From contig NC_080677.1 of the NCBI RefSeq assembly GCF_030445035.2, forward strand, positions 1,860,001 through 1,924,000: DNA of 64,000 bases, written 5' to 3'. A model generated the notes under the pieces. It was not told the origin of the DNA and did not search any database. It saw nothing but the letters and a program-made list of their open reading frames with translations. Positions within the stretch are counted from its first letter, which is position 1, and the number at the start of each line of letters is the position of its first letter. The stretch comes from Dasypus novemcinctus. Lineage: Eukaryota; Chordata; Mammalia; Cingulata; Dasypodidae. Positions 12,856-24,904 of the stretch are shown in pieces. The position numbers and the translations under genes were made by a program.

Positions 12856-14301
12856 TTTTTAATTATTTATTTATTTTTAATTACATTATGAAAAATATGA
12901 GATCCCATTCAACCCCACCGCCCCCGCCCCCCACTCCCCCCACAGCAACACTCTCTCCCATCATCATGACACATCCATTGCACCTGGTAAGTTCATCTCT
13001 GAGCATCACTGCACCCCATAGTCAATGGTCCACATCATAGCCCAGACTCTCTCACGTTCCATCCAGTGGGCCCTGGGGGGATCTATAATGTCCCGTAATT
13101 GTCCGTGAAGCACTATCCAGGACAACTCCACGTCCCGAAAACGCCTCCACATCTCATCTCTTCCTCCCGTTCCCCACACCCAGCAGCCACCATGGCTACC
13201 GTTCCCACACCCATTCCACATTTTCTCTGTGGACATTGGATTGGTTGTGTCCATTGCACATCTATGTCAAGTGAGGGCTTAGATTCCATATGGGTACTGG
13301 ATGCTCTCCTCCCGCTTCCAGTTGTAGACACTCTAGGCTCCATGTTGTGGTGGTTGACCTTCTTCAACTCCATGTTAGCTGAGTGGAGTAAGTCCAATAA
13401 ATCAAAGTGTAGGAGCTGAAGTCTGTTGAGGCTCTGGGCCTGGGTGTCATATTATCAGTCCAGAGATTCAAATCCCCTACATATATCTTAAACCCAGCAC
13501 CAACTACAATTCCAATAAAGTAGCATGCAAGTCTTGTGAAAAGAGATCCCCTCTGAGTCCAATTCAATCACACAGAAACACCAGCTCCAAAGAAGGGCTA
13601 TCTGTCATGGCAGTGAACCCCTTCTGCCATGACCATAGAACCCGTGGGTCTCTTTATCCCTCAAAAGAACCAATACCTGGGGTTGTATCTACCTTATCTG
13701 TCTCTTAGACTCTGTTCAGTTGTACATAGGGGTATTCCTTCTGACAACCTCCAGACTCTTTTTTAGAGACTCACAGCCTTATAATCTCATTTCTCCTTTC
13801 CATTTCCCCCTTACATTAGGTCAAACAGTTTCCCGAAGTCATGTTATTATATGTAGACAGGTATATTCTGCTGTTCTGCATTGAATCTTTAATTCAAGGT
13901 CATTTTCTAGTTGCTTCTTCAGCTGGTATGTGGTAGTGATCCCTCGGTGCCAGGGAGGCTCATCCCTGGGTGTCGTGTCCCACGCTGGGGGGAATGCATC
14001 GCATCTACATGCTGAGTTTGGCTGTGAGAGTGGCCACATTTAAGTAACATGAAGGCTGTCAGGAGGAAACCCCCAGGCACAATGCTACTCTAGACCTTGT
14101 TCTTATTGCAGGTGTATAGGCTCAAAAGTGTAACCATTAGTATCACGAGCCCACTGTTGGGCCCTCCTTCCTTCCTGGTTCTTGCCGTTGCACCTGGAGG
14201 ATTGCCGCTGCTCTCCCAGGGCCCACAACAGTGACCCCCCGGCCAGGAGCCCAGTACCCCCCCAGCTGTTGTTTTTGTTTCCACTACGAGTATATATAGA
14301 C
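12856..14301 (-). mobile_element. Young 5'-truncated L1 3' end nested in copy 1
   Basis: The element lies on the minus strand: its poly(A) appears as the T run from 12851, followed by the xenarthran L1 3'-end signature (C-rich 12916-12945, then 'catcatgacacatccattgc'). About 1.45 kb is retained. A perfect 17-bp target-site duplication flanks it, and the body keeps many CpGs ('ccctgggtgtcgtgtcccacg', 'cactacgag'), so it is much younger than its host. I see no convincing coding sequence; this appears to be all 3' UTR. Confidence 0.8.
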
Positions 14302-14735
14302 ATTAGTAGTGAGATTTTGACAATATTCTTTCATAATTTGTAACAAACATCTCATGACAATGAAAGGTTTTGGTGGAGGATTGATGTATGGGACCCCAGT
14401 TTGATGTAATGGATGTTTGCTTTGTAAATTTACAACTTTTTCTATACACTATTATTTAAGTATGTTCATATATAAATGATATAGAGACAGTAATAATAAT
14501 AGGATGGGTTGAAGGAAAAATACTTTGGTTAGTAGTAATATTTTGACAATGCTCTTTAATCATTAGTTAAAAAGGTTTAACAATAATGTAAGGTATTGGT
14601 GGTATGGTGAGGTATGAGAGTCCTGTATGATGTTTTATATGTTTGTTTTGTAAGTTCACAACTATTACTATACACTTATTGTTTATGTATGTTTATGTAT
14701 GAGTGATATACTTCAATAAATTTTAAAAAGTCCAC

Positions 14736-15590
14736 TGGGGAGCATCTAACACTGAGTAGGAAGTCAACCCTTCAGTGGTCAGACTCCCCAGTAAATGTTG
14801 GCCAGCCTCTGTCTTTGCTATCCCAGTGCTTGCAAATGGGCCCATAAATGCATTAGCCATGGTGACAGAGGTAGACACAGCAAAGGCTCATGCTTTCCAA
14901 GTCTGACCAGTTCATTATCACCAGTGTGCAGAGAGGAGTGGGACAATCCCTTGGCGGCAACGTGGTCACTGTGGAACTTTTCAATTCTGTGTTTCTAACA
15001 GTGGAATTCAAAGCCGCTGTTGTGTTTGCTTTTGTGCACTTGATTTTTCTCTACTTCTACCCCTATCTGAAGACTTCACAAATGCTTGGTGTATTGATAA
15101 AATAGCTTACATAATATTGCCTCTCTTCAGGAGAGACAATTTTATGCTGAAGGAGGGGCAGTGTTTTATACATGACCGTGGCATTCACCGGCCCTACAAT
15201 CTACTGCATCCACTGGAAGCAGGTAACGTGTGAGCACATTGAAAGGAACTATGCAAGACTCAATTAAGGTGCCAGGTCAGGCATGGAATACTGTCTTTTA
15301 GGATGTAGTGTATGCATTAAACCATTATCCTAGATATACTGCTGTGAGTCTCCAAATAAAAATATGTGGCACCAACAGGTCAGAGTGACTGCTCTAACGC
15401 CAATGACTGATGAGTAGATTTTTGGGCTTCTCTTCCCTACAACTCTGAACTCTGCTGGATTATTCTCCAAGGGAAGGAATGTTTGCAGAAGGGTAACTAG
15501 AAGAGTTTCAATTGAAACTGAAGTTACAGATACTATGCGGTTAATTTGTTCTCCTCATGTTAGTGGAATAGAAGGCAAATCTAAGTAAAT
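14736..15590 (+). mobile_element. ERVL-like pol fragment inside the 3' extension of L1 copy 1
   Basis: This segment lies between two near-identical L1 termini (about 14640-14735 and 15618-15684). Its wording ('ggccagcctctgtctttgct', 'gggcccataaatgcattagc', 'catggtgacagaggtag', later 'catccactggaagcagg') resembles the integrase-side part of ERVL pol, judged by eye. It is broken by stops and frameshifts. Class III endogenous retroviruses are old residents of mammalian genomes; no functional protein is encoded. The identification is moderate. Confidence 0.4.
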
Positions 15591-15617
15591 AAATTTTTTA
15601 AAAAAGATTTACAAAGA

Positions 15618-15684
15618 TAACTATTACTATATACTTATTGTTTATATGTGCTTATGTATGAGTAATATACTTGAATAAATTAAT
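15618..15684 (+). mobile_element. Second L1-type 3' terminus of copy 1
   Basis: The block 'aactattactatatactta' through 'ttgaataaattaataaaaag' repeats, with few differences, the terminus at about 14670-14735. It carries its own AATAAA and is followed directly by the right target-site duplication at 15685-15700. Confidence 0.65.
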
Positions 15685-15700
15685 AAAAAGTAATGATACA

Positions 15701-16739
15701 ATTTCAAATAGCAATATATGTACATATACAAACACATATATGTATACACATATACAAACAAGGCTAAAATTATGTATTTTAGTATTGGTTTTAAAAATTA
15801 GAGATATTACATTATCAGGTCCTCAAAAATGGAGACTACTCATTGATTTTAGAGGAAAAGTCTCAAATTTTTCAAGTTGCAACTTCTACCTAAATACTTA
15901 AAAAATAAATAGAATTTCAGTCAAATTTCCAGTAGGCTGTTTAGAGTGACTTGACAATGTAAATCTATATTGAATATGGAATTTAAGCTTAATATAAGTT
16001 TTGAGAACCAACTAAAGGGATCTTCCCATTAGATAACAACATATATTATAAAGCAGTATTATTTAAGACAATGTAGTTTTATGCAGAGCAAGAAAAGAAG
16101 AATAAAGAAGCAGGACAGAGGTCACACAAAGATGACTGAATGTTCAGAACATGTAAAGATGAGTGGAAGTGCTCTTAAAAGATCATAGGGAAAACATTGT
16201 CAGTTCTATGGATAGATGAATATGAATAACCCAGAGGTAAGTAGTTATCAGTATAAAATTATATCATGTATCTCCATCCCATGATACCAAGGATGATTTT
16301 CAGATGTGCTAAAGATGTAAATGTGAAGGGCATATTTAGACATTTATAAAAATTGACTATGTACTACGCTAGAAAGCAATTTGCAATAAGCAACAATCAA
16401 TAGTTAACAAAGGTGTTTGAATATGATGTCTTACTACTAGAAATGAGTATATCAATTACAAGATGGTAAGTAAATATGTCCATGAGTAAATTAAATCAAA
16501 ACACACATTCAAACAATTCATGGGCAAAAAAAGAATTAGCTGTGGTGATTAGAAAATATGAAGAAGTAATTGAAACTAAAAATAATTTTTAACAGAAGAT
16601 AGTTAAGAATGCAATTACTCTGAGAATGATTTATATGTTTAAACTCCACTGTTAGAAAAGAGGAAGTACTAAAAGGAAATAGACAATAGAATACATGCAA
16701 AGATATAGGAAGGAAATATTAAAGATGAGAATATAAATT
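15701..16739. other. AT-rich intergenic DNA, no gene seen
   Basis: I see nothing gene-like. A short 'atatgtacatatacaaacac' microsatellite is at 15715-15760. Confidence 0.5.
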
Positions 16740-17335
16740 AATAAAATAGAAAACAGAAAAAAAAAGGGGGGGTTCAACAGATTCAAAAGTTACCCTTGGA
16801 AGGGAGAAATGGGGCATAGAAGAAATACGGAAATCTTTGAAATTCTTCCACATGTAAAAGTGGAAGATTTTATTCAGAAGAGAGATGTGGTATCGTCTAA
16901 GCATAAAGTGATCTTTCCGATGGCTGGGTAGATTGTAGCTTGAGATGGCACTGCCAGCGAGGAGATGAATTGCGGCACTTTGTTCAGAGGCATGGCGCAG
17001 AGTCAGCAGGAGTTGGCCACTGCATGTATGTGGTTGTGAGCAGGGATCCTTAAGTTTCGTGCAGGTTTCGTGATTGAACATTGGGTGCCATTTTCATAAG
17101 TGGAGTGAACACCGGGGAAAGAATGGTGTGACGCCTGTAGCAGGAAGCTACTGATGGACACTTTAACTTGGAGGTGCTAGCGGTGAGGCAGGCCAGGTGG
17201 AAACCAAGGGCCTCTGCCCCTGCGTGGAACTCCAGGACCCACGTTTGTCGCTGCTGCCTGTTTTTGGGTGCATGCTGGTTCAACTGGGAGCTTTTTTAAT
17301 AAAGCTCTTTTACTGGGTATCAAGAAATCTGGATA
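16740..17335. other. CpG-retaining unclassified segment with AATAAA, possible LTR
   Basis: This segment follows an A/G run (16757-16772) and is markedly richer in CpG than its flanks (for example near 16890, 16957, 17060, 17133 and 17250). Near its right end is 'aataaagctcttttactggg', a polyadenylation signal in a context typical of class I retroviral LTRs. I see no protein homology. A solo LTR or a processed-transcript fragment are both possible. Confidence 0.3.
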
Positions 17336-17339
17336 TAAA

Positions 17340-17760
17340 TGGACTTTTGTTTTGTCTTTATTTTTTTAATGTTACATTCAAAAAATATAGGTCCCCATAT
17401 AGCCCCTATCCCTCTCACCCCACTCCCCCCATAACAACAACCTCCTCCGTCATCATGGGACATTCATTGTACTTGGTGGACACATCTCTGAGCACTGCTG
17501 CACCTCATGGTCAATGGCCCACATTATAGTTTACACTCTCCTCCAGTCCACCCAGTGGGCCATGGGAGGACATACAATATCCAGTAACTGTCCCTGCAGC
17601 AACACCCAGGAAAGCTCCAAGTCCTGAAAATGTCCCCACATCACACCTCTTCTTCCCTCTCCCTACCCTTAGTAGCCACCATGGCCACTTTCTCCACATC
17701 AGTGCCACATTTTCTTTGATTACCAGTCATTAATGACCTATTGTGAACTTAGTGTATATG
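17340..17760 (-). mobile_element. L1 3' end, 5' truncated
   Basis: The T-rich start (17357-17371) is the poly(A) side, followed by the 'aggtccccatatagcccc' signature, 'catcatgggacattcattgt' and 'ccacatcagtgccacatttt'. It reads as the same xenarthran L1 3'-end family as the copies at 12856 and 47806, in the same orientation. Confidence 0.8.
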
Positions 17761-17764
17761 CCAA

Positions 17765-19955
17765 GTAGCAGCCTATAGGGTTAGGAAAAAGTTTTCCAAA
17801 AATCTTAAACTGGGGCTTAAAACTTAACCTGGGGCTTAGGGCCACCAAATAATCCTTATCTCCATGCTCTGTTTCATTTGGACTCTTTTTCTTTCCTTGG
17901 TGATTCCACTTAGGGATCTGAAAGGTAGCCTTGGTGGTGGCATCCTTTTGGACCATTAGTGGAAGGACCACACTCTAGAGATAAAGCCGTACATTGCAGG
18001 AGGAAGCCCTAGACCTGACAGCTTACTGGCGCCACCCTCTCCACTCTGCTGTGCTTCAGCTTCCAAAGCCTTAGTTCTGCTTTGGAGTCTCTACTAGTCC
18101 CAGCTGAACATAATCCTGAGTTGTGCATCTTTGTACTATTAGTGAACAGTTTACATGGAATCTCTTACTTAATGAGTGAACCAAATCTAGTAATTCAAAA
18201 ATAGGAAAGCAATATACACAACACTTAAACACAGTTTGCTTTTCAACATGAGCAAGGATTCAGGAATTGTGGAGGCTACAGTTACAATTATTGAGGAGAT
18301 TAGTTAAATTGGAATGAAACACACCTTCAGAATTTTCCTTCACATTTCTATTTTTACTTCAATCCATCACTGCAAAGAGATGTGTTTTTTGAGGGCAATC
18401 TTTCTCCCAAGAGCTCAGATTAAAAATCTTATCAGGGATTTTTTGTTTTCCTGTTGTTGATTTACACTGTTTTGGTCATTAAGGAAGAAATGACCATGGA
18501 ATGAGAAACAAACAAAAACTACCTACCCCCTCCTCCCCCCACCCACCCAAATAAAGCAGAGTGCATTGGATAACAGAAAGGTTCTAGTTGTCAAGGAACT
18601 TGACTAATGATAATCTGAATAAATTGAAATTGTGCCTTAGAATAAGCCCCGTTAAACCAACCAGTGTAATGAGGGGCCAGTCGCTGATGCCTGAAATTCC
18701 ACCTCCACTTCTTTGGCTTTTTGAAACTAGCCAATCCTCTAGAGGCAGACTAACCCATTCTAGGAGGAGTTATCTGACTGTTCTCTTGTTCATGCAAATT
18801 AGGGTAATTTAAATATTCCTCCACCCATCAGCCTTTAAACTGAGTGGAGACTGTTTCTGAGGAAACCGGTGAAGAGTGTCAGCAGTTCAGATTAATTTTG
18901 ACCTCTGCTTCACTTTCACCCACCCCAGTTTTCCTGACTCAGACTTTGTGGTGTATTTTCATATTTTCCCTCCTAGTTAGTCTCGATAACCCACACATTT
19001 GCACCTAAATTTACTGATTTTTTCATATTCCATTTCTGCTAATTGACACCAACACGTTTCCCTCTTCCCACATAATAAAAATTCTCCATTAACTCAATAC
19101 TGCCAATGCAAAGATCATTTTGTTGCCCTTGCTTTCCTGTAGGCACTTAGAAATATGGTGTTCAGTGAAGTGAGACCCTGGAATTAAGGAACTATGTAGC
19201 TGTGGACAACAGGCAGAGAAGACTTCACTCAACATGTGTGGCAATCATTAGACAATACCACAAAAGTGTGAATTAATTTTGCATGCATGTTGGTGATTTC
19301 TGCAATCTATTACAAAGCCATCCTATTTATTTTTTTCTATCTCTGGTGTTTGAATATTCCTATATAAAAAACCCTTAAAATTAATGAACTTTATATGTTC
19401 TCAACTATGTAATAATTCATAGAAAAATACTGAACGCACCTACATGCTAATAGTGCTCATCTCTAAGAAGTGAGATATATATTAATTTATTTAATTGCCT
19501 CTTGATTTCTTTGTTTTTCATTTTCTACAATAACATATAACTTTGATAATTGGAAAAAGGAGTCCTTTAAAATTATCATATGAAATTATAGATATCTACA
19601 CTTACATATATGGACCATAAGATGATTAAAATAGCACATTTTGAACATGTTATGTGTTACTCTTTCCACTATATTCTATGTACATTTAAAAATTTCTGCA
19701 TGTAATATTTTACAATAAGAATGTAAACTTTATTATAACATAAAGATTCACCACTGCAAAGACACTGAGCCCATATTCTTTCAGATTCTCTGAGTATTAT
19801 AGCAACAGATAGTGAAAATGAAGCTCAGAAGACAGATGAGGGAACAGTTCTTTGGTATTTATATACTTCAGCCATATATTTTACATCTTCTTGGAATTTC
19901 TTGGAACTTATTGCCTACTAATCAAACACTCTCTGTCTTTTATTTACTTTACTTA
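17765..19955. other. Intergenic DNA, no gene seen
   Basis: No gene and no confidently named repeat. A mixed-composition block at 18840-19080 is unique-looking but has no recognisable coding pattern. Confidence 0.45.
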
Positions 19956-19974
19956 AGAATTATATTATCTTCTT

Positions 19975-20395
19975 AGCTGTTAAAAAAAATACCAAAGAAT
20001 GGGTTGGCTTAACAACAGGAATGTATTGGTTCAAGTTTTCAATGGCTAGAAGATTTGCCCCCTCCCAGTGGCAATATCTCCTGCATAACCAACAATTTTT
20101 TGGTTCTCTTAGCTTTTCATCACATGGAAATGCAGAGTGGCATCTTTTCCTTTCTCTTCCATGTTCCATTGAATTCCAGCTTCAGGCTGCTCTGTGTGAC
20201 CTGGTTTCCTTGTCTATATTCTTCACTTGGAGGTAATTCAGCCATAATAGATTAAGGTCCACTGTCATTTGTTTTGGGCACACCTAAACAACATCCTCAA
20301 AAGTCCTACTTAGAGAAAAATTCACACCAACAGGATGGGGGAGTTGGGACCAAAACATGCCTTTTGTAGTCAACATGATTCAATCTCCAACAGTA
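19975..20395 (-). mobile_element. MaLR-like LTR, diverged
   Basis: The plus strand reads like the reverse complement of a MaLR-type LTR: 'agaatgggttggcttaacaa', then 'acaggaatgtattggttc', 'gctagaag', and near the far end 'caccaacaggatggggg'. The same layout recurs at 61155 and 61766. It is degraded and has no clear target-site duplication. Confidence 0.5.
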
Positions 20396-20399
20396 ATAA

Positions 20400-22360
20400 T
20401 TCCTTGTCTTGTTTCTCTTGCTCCAACATAAAATTTCCAGTGGCTTCTTTAAATGGTTCAAGATGAGATATAAAAATGAAATTACTGATTGGAAGTTTTT
20501 CAGGGAACATTAACTATTTTGACCTACTTCATTTAAACCAAAAGGATTACAATATTTCCTAAATATAACAAATATTTCCTGGGTAGGCACCTGTTGTATT
20601 ACATTCTGTTAAAAAAAAAAAGAGAGAGAGAGATACAATGTCTCAAGATTTAGATAAATTCACTTCTCATCACCAAGGAAAGAACAATGCACACACATAC
20701 ACACTGTATTTAAAATATGGCTGTATTCCAAGTACTCCAACTGGAAACAATCTTCCTTCATAATCTTGCATGGCAAAGATTTAATAATTCCCCAATATTA
20801 ATAATTTAATAATTCCCCAAATTACCAAGAAAGGTAAATTTACCACTAAATGTGCAGTAGATGAATCCAGGATAAAATATTTTCAGCGAAACTGAGGGTG
20901 GATAATTGTTTCCACAGTGACTAATTCATAAACCAAAGAGAGGTTTTCTTTCTCATCTGATTCTAATGAACAGTATTTATATTTATCACTTGAGTGTGTA
21001 AGGTTCTTCTGCATTTTCCCATTACTTGTCCTTGAAAAATACACATTTTTTCCAAATTTGCATTTATTTAAAAATTGTGTACTGAATAAGTATAGAAATG
21101 TTTTTTAGAGTTAGCCTCTTGTTACTGTGGTAATAATATTGCAATTTAATTTGATTTGTTGTTATTTTGTAAAAATAATGTAAAGTTCCTTATTAAAATC
21201 ATTGTATAAATTACAGAATTTGAGAGCTGAAGTAAGTCTTAGCACATACTTTGTCTACTTAAACTATTTATTTTTCAAATGAGGACATTACAGTAAAAAT
21301 TATTAGGTCAAAAAAATCTAAGTAAAGTATTTGTCTGACAACAGAAGGATACTTAAATCTCCTTTATTCTCTCCTCCAATAACTGCCTTTTGACTTCTGC
21401 TGTGCTTGTTATTGTTTTATTGCTTTACACAGAAACGTGTAAGTTTGATTATATAAAGAACAACTTCTAAATAAGGTAAACTTTACAATGTAAAAGCATA
21501 ACAAAGAAACCACAAAAATATTTTTTAATTCCTTTTGAATAATTAATTATAAATATTAGAAAGTATTTTTGCCCTTTAATGACTTCTAATTAAAAGGGCT
21601 TATTTCACTGCAGGAAGATGGAACTCAAGATCGATGTTGAACACATTGAAATAATAATTTGAAGAGGCGAAAACTTTGTTGAAATAACTGAAATTGTAAG
21701 AGAAGATAAAATAGTTAACCTTTTTAATTTTTTGAAGTACTATAGGAATGTCCTATATAAGAAAAACAAAGTTCAACTTCTCTCTGGGTGATTGTGAACC
21801 CTAGAAGTGAGGCCCAAGTTTGAGTTTTGTAAGTAAATAGATTTCGATTTAAAAGAAAGAGTGGGTTAGAACTAACATGGAATGTGCTATAGTTTAATTG
21901 GAGGATAATGCTCCATAATTCTGGAGGTGTGTTTCTGCTATTCCTCTGAGCAACTACAAGATTATTGCATTTCAGACAAACTTGGAAGCTAGAGAAAATT
22001 TTCCTAAAGATAATGTTCCCTGGGGGCCTTCCAAGATAACGACATCTTCCACCTTACCACAGGAGAGTATATTTTAAGGTGATAAGCCTAATCTCTTCTC
22101 TAGGAAACTAGGATTTGCACGTTTGCCAGTGGCACACTTTAAGATGAACAGTTTGCTAAATGCAGTACTCCTCTTCCATGACAGAGACTTGTGTGTACAG
22201 CGTTCTACTATGCAACTAGGGAGCTAAGAGGAACATGAAAACATGTTGTATCATGAGTAATAAATTGACTAAATACACTTTGGCTCATTGTTTCCTTGTC
22301 AATAGAATTTATGGAAGTGTGGCAAGCAAGCCTTAGGAATGACTTGATTTGACAAGTTTA
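20400..22360. other. AT-rich intergenic DNA, no gene seen
   Basis: I see no gene. A short (AG)n tract lies at 20622-20634. A faint ancient SINE-like match is possible at about 21215-21300 ('caaatgaggacattacag'), too weak to list separately. Confidence 0.45.
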
Positions 22361-22364
22361 CCAA

Positions 22365-22500
22365 AACATGAGTAATGAGCATTTACTGGGTGCCAGGGTA
22401 ATGGTGCAGATAGAATTTTCAATAGAGATATGGTCTGTGACTTCAGGCATCTTGGAAAAGATAGTCAGATTATCAGAAAAATGTAAAATAAAGGAATTTG
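22365..22500 (+). mobile_element. Possible ancient L2/MIR-class fragment
   Basis: 'gagcatttactgggtgccag' followed by 'atatggtctgtgacttcagg' resembles the 3' region of very old mammalian LINE/SINE families, in which a 'tgtgccaggcactg' block precedes 'ggtccctgccctcaagg'. It is highly diverged. Confidence 0.3.
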
Positions 22501-24360
22501 ACTCATTTAAAGGAATTTCTCCAAAAGTACCAATTAAACTGAGATACAAATGCCAATAGAGGTAAATGGACAATAAAGGAGAAATTATCATGTTCCATTC
22601 TGAGAGAACAGTGTGAGCAAATGTCCTGTGGCATAAGTGCCATGAAATATAGAATGAATGGAGGTACAGCTGGAGCAGAGGGTGCTAGATTGGTCTTAGT
22701 ATGAGATAAAGTTGAAGTAATTGACATACATGATAACATGATTTCCTGATTACTGGAGTTGTTAAAATGAATATTGGCATACTAGATTGGGTTGGTGGTG
22801 TTAGTGGGGAGAAGGTTGTAGAAAGGATATATTCATAGGTTGATATTTGCAGACTTCCAAAGTCCTTTTTAATTGTAAGACCATGTGTTCCTTTGTTAAT
22901 TATCTGAAGAAAAATTGATGAACATTTCTTGAGAAAGATAATTGCTTATGTATATATGATATATGTATATATGATAAATGTATACATATCACCAATATAA
23001 TATTTTTAGAAGTCAAAATAAACATGAAAAAGAGTACTCATCCTCTTTGCCCTCAATTCCTCATCTAGATCATTTCTTCTTGAAGGATCCCAGTGGTCAT
23101 TTGGTCACAACACACTATTTCCTGGCTGCCAACAATACCAACATATCTTGTTTCTTGCTCCGCAGCCCAAGCGGTCCCTAAGTTTGGCAGATTCTTCTAT
23201 CATTTTGCATCCTCCAATACTTTTTAATTATCCTTAAGTGTCTCTTTCCTTGTTTCAACCTTGTTTAACTCTCTGCTTTGGAGTACACTTTGAAAATCCA
23301 TCCCATTGACACTTCACTGCTCTCTCCCCACAGACGACAGAATATTCCTTCAATACTAAGAAGAAACCAGCTCCCCACACTCTCAGCAGTCTCCTACACT
23401 ACGATTCATCTGGCTCTTGTTCACCCTGTGTTGCTCTCCCTCTTACCATTCCCCACACATGCTTTAACAAGATCCCGCTCAAGCTTTGACTAATTTCTCC
23501 TTGCTTTCTCTCTAAATTACAAAACATAAGTAGGAGCTTTAGGACATAATAACACTATATACAGATAGCATTATATATGTATGCCATTATGTATACCATT
23601 ATGTATACACATATAATTTAGTTATATATAAAGAAAATATACATAATTGTTTTGCATCATGCTTGCTATTGGAAATCTTAAAAACATGAGAATACCAATG
23701 CCTGCTGGTGTTCTGAGAGATGGAATACTGGACCAAAAGCCCAGAGTCCCTGTCACTATCATGCACCACTTTCTCCTTAACCTGTGGGTATCATTTGTAG
23801 CATTTGTCAGAGAAGAACTGATAGTTGATCTATTTTCTTTCCATCCTAAAATAAATACGAATGTGAATATTTCCTTTCACAAATAAACAGGTGCTAGAAA
23901 TATATTAATTCTCAAGGAAAGAAAAGCTTTTTAAAGGTCAATATGTAATTCACTGATGTGATAGTTTTAAATTCCATTTTCTAACAGAAAAAGATTAAAT
24001 TAGCATGAAACAAATTCTAGGAACTACAATCCATTTAAATATTGAAATACAGCAATGTAAAATTTAAATGTACTATTTGCTTTAATTGACAATATATTTA
24101 AGAATCTTTAATAGGTTATAAAATGTAATGATATAAATGAAATCAATAAAGCCATTTAAAATGACTATGGGGACAAGAGTAACACTTAAAGTCTAAATAT
24201 TAATGTAATTTCAGAGAATAGTATATCTGGAATTATCAAACTAAACAGTAAAAGGTGAAAAGGCTTATAATATTGGGAAGATTATATTTTCCTTAGAATT
24301 ATATATTTTATTTACTGATATTTTAAATTTTAAATTTATTACTATTTAGTAGAAAAAAAC
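22500..24360. other. Intergenic DNA, no gene seen
   Basis: I see nothing gene-like. TATATG-type low-complexity tracts are at 22945-22990 and 23560-23645. Confidence 0.45.
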
Positions 24361-24900
24361 TTACTCCTTTTACACTATGACAGTGTGCCTGAGGAGTCAG
24401 CCAAGCTCTTCCTAATGAAGAGAATGTCTTAAGACTTATGATGATTCTACTGCCTAGCTAATGCGCCTGACACGATCGATGGAATCCCGGTCAACATTGC
24501 TTACCGGCAGTCATACCAGAAAAAAATCCAAGATACCTCTGAGGAAACTAGTAGCCTACGAGAAAGACATTACTCCATAAGAGGAAAAGAACTTCAGCAA
24601 GGGAACATTCTTAGTTTGTCACATTAAAAAGTTGATTGGTATGAGAAACTTAGGACTTTATTGAGAACGAGATACCTTGAGCCTCTGTATAGGGTTCTAA
24701 TGAACAGTATAGGTAGAGTGCTAAGAGCGCTGAGAGCACTTGCACACTGAGGCTAGTGCACCTGGCGAGGCTCTATGGCAGAGGAAGCTCAGCGCTGGAC
24801 TTGAACAGCAGAAGGGAGAAGGAAGAATTGCCTGCTTCAGAGGGAAGAGCCGGCTTTCGCTGCAACAATGATTTTAATATGCAACAATTTATGTTAGGCA
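24361..24900 (+). other. CpG-retaining unique block with coding-like frame
   Basis: This block keeps CpGs ('aatgcgcctgacacgatcga', 'cccggtc', 'taccggcag', 'gagcgctgag', 'gccggctttcgctg') in an AT-rich desert. In the frame starting at 24361, codons 24448-24624 are open (59 codons, no ATG start), then a TAA, then another open run to 24747. The same frame also has stops at 24430, 24439 and 24442. I do not recognise the peptide. It could be a decayed gene fragment, a conserved non-coding element, or chance. Confidence 0.25.
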
Positions 24901-24904
24901 TGCA

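Larger units (their letters stand above)
12190..14735 (+). other. L1 3' UTR of copy 1, interrupted by nested L1 end
   Basis: This aligns by eye with the 3' UTR of copy 2 (52905-53969) once the nested insertion at 12856-14301 is removed. It contains four related units beginning with 'gtgttggg' or 'ggtgttggtgg'-type sequence at about 12467, 12690, 14367 and 14592. It ends in 'cttcaataaattttaaaaag', with an AATAAA signal. Confidence 0.65.
9076..15684 (+). mobile_element. L1-derived (HAL1-like) retrotransposon, copy 1, with nested insertion and 3' extension
   Basis: In order: a 5' UTR (9076 to about 10440) with two related monomers; a broken ORF1 (10448-11382); a short junction; the C-terminal part of ORF2 (about 11490-12190); and a long 3' UTR reaching an A-rich end at about 14735. 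The endonuclease and reverse transcriptase parts of ORF2 are absent. A second L1 3' end is nested at 12856-14301 on the minus strand. After 14735 the element continues through about 850 bp of ERVL-like sequence and ends in a second L1-type terminus at 15684. A 16-bp near-perfect direct repeat flanks the whole. The element starts with 'gacaaccagcaagatgg', as does copy 2 at 49766. Such elements need L1 enzymes in trans; frameshifts and stops make this copy inactive. Confidence 0.75.

Noticed and set aside
17340..17760. Apparent common 5' breakpoint with the L1 end at 47780-48165
   Set aside because: Comparison with the longer copy at 29800 shows that the 17340 copy continues past that point, so the shared breakpoint is not real.
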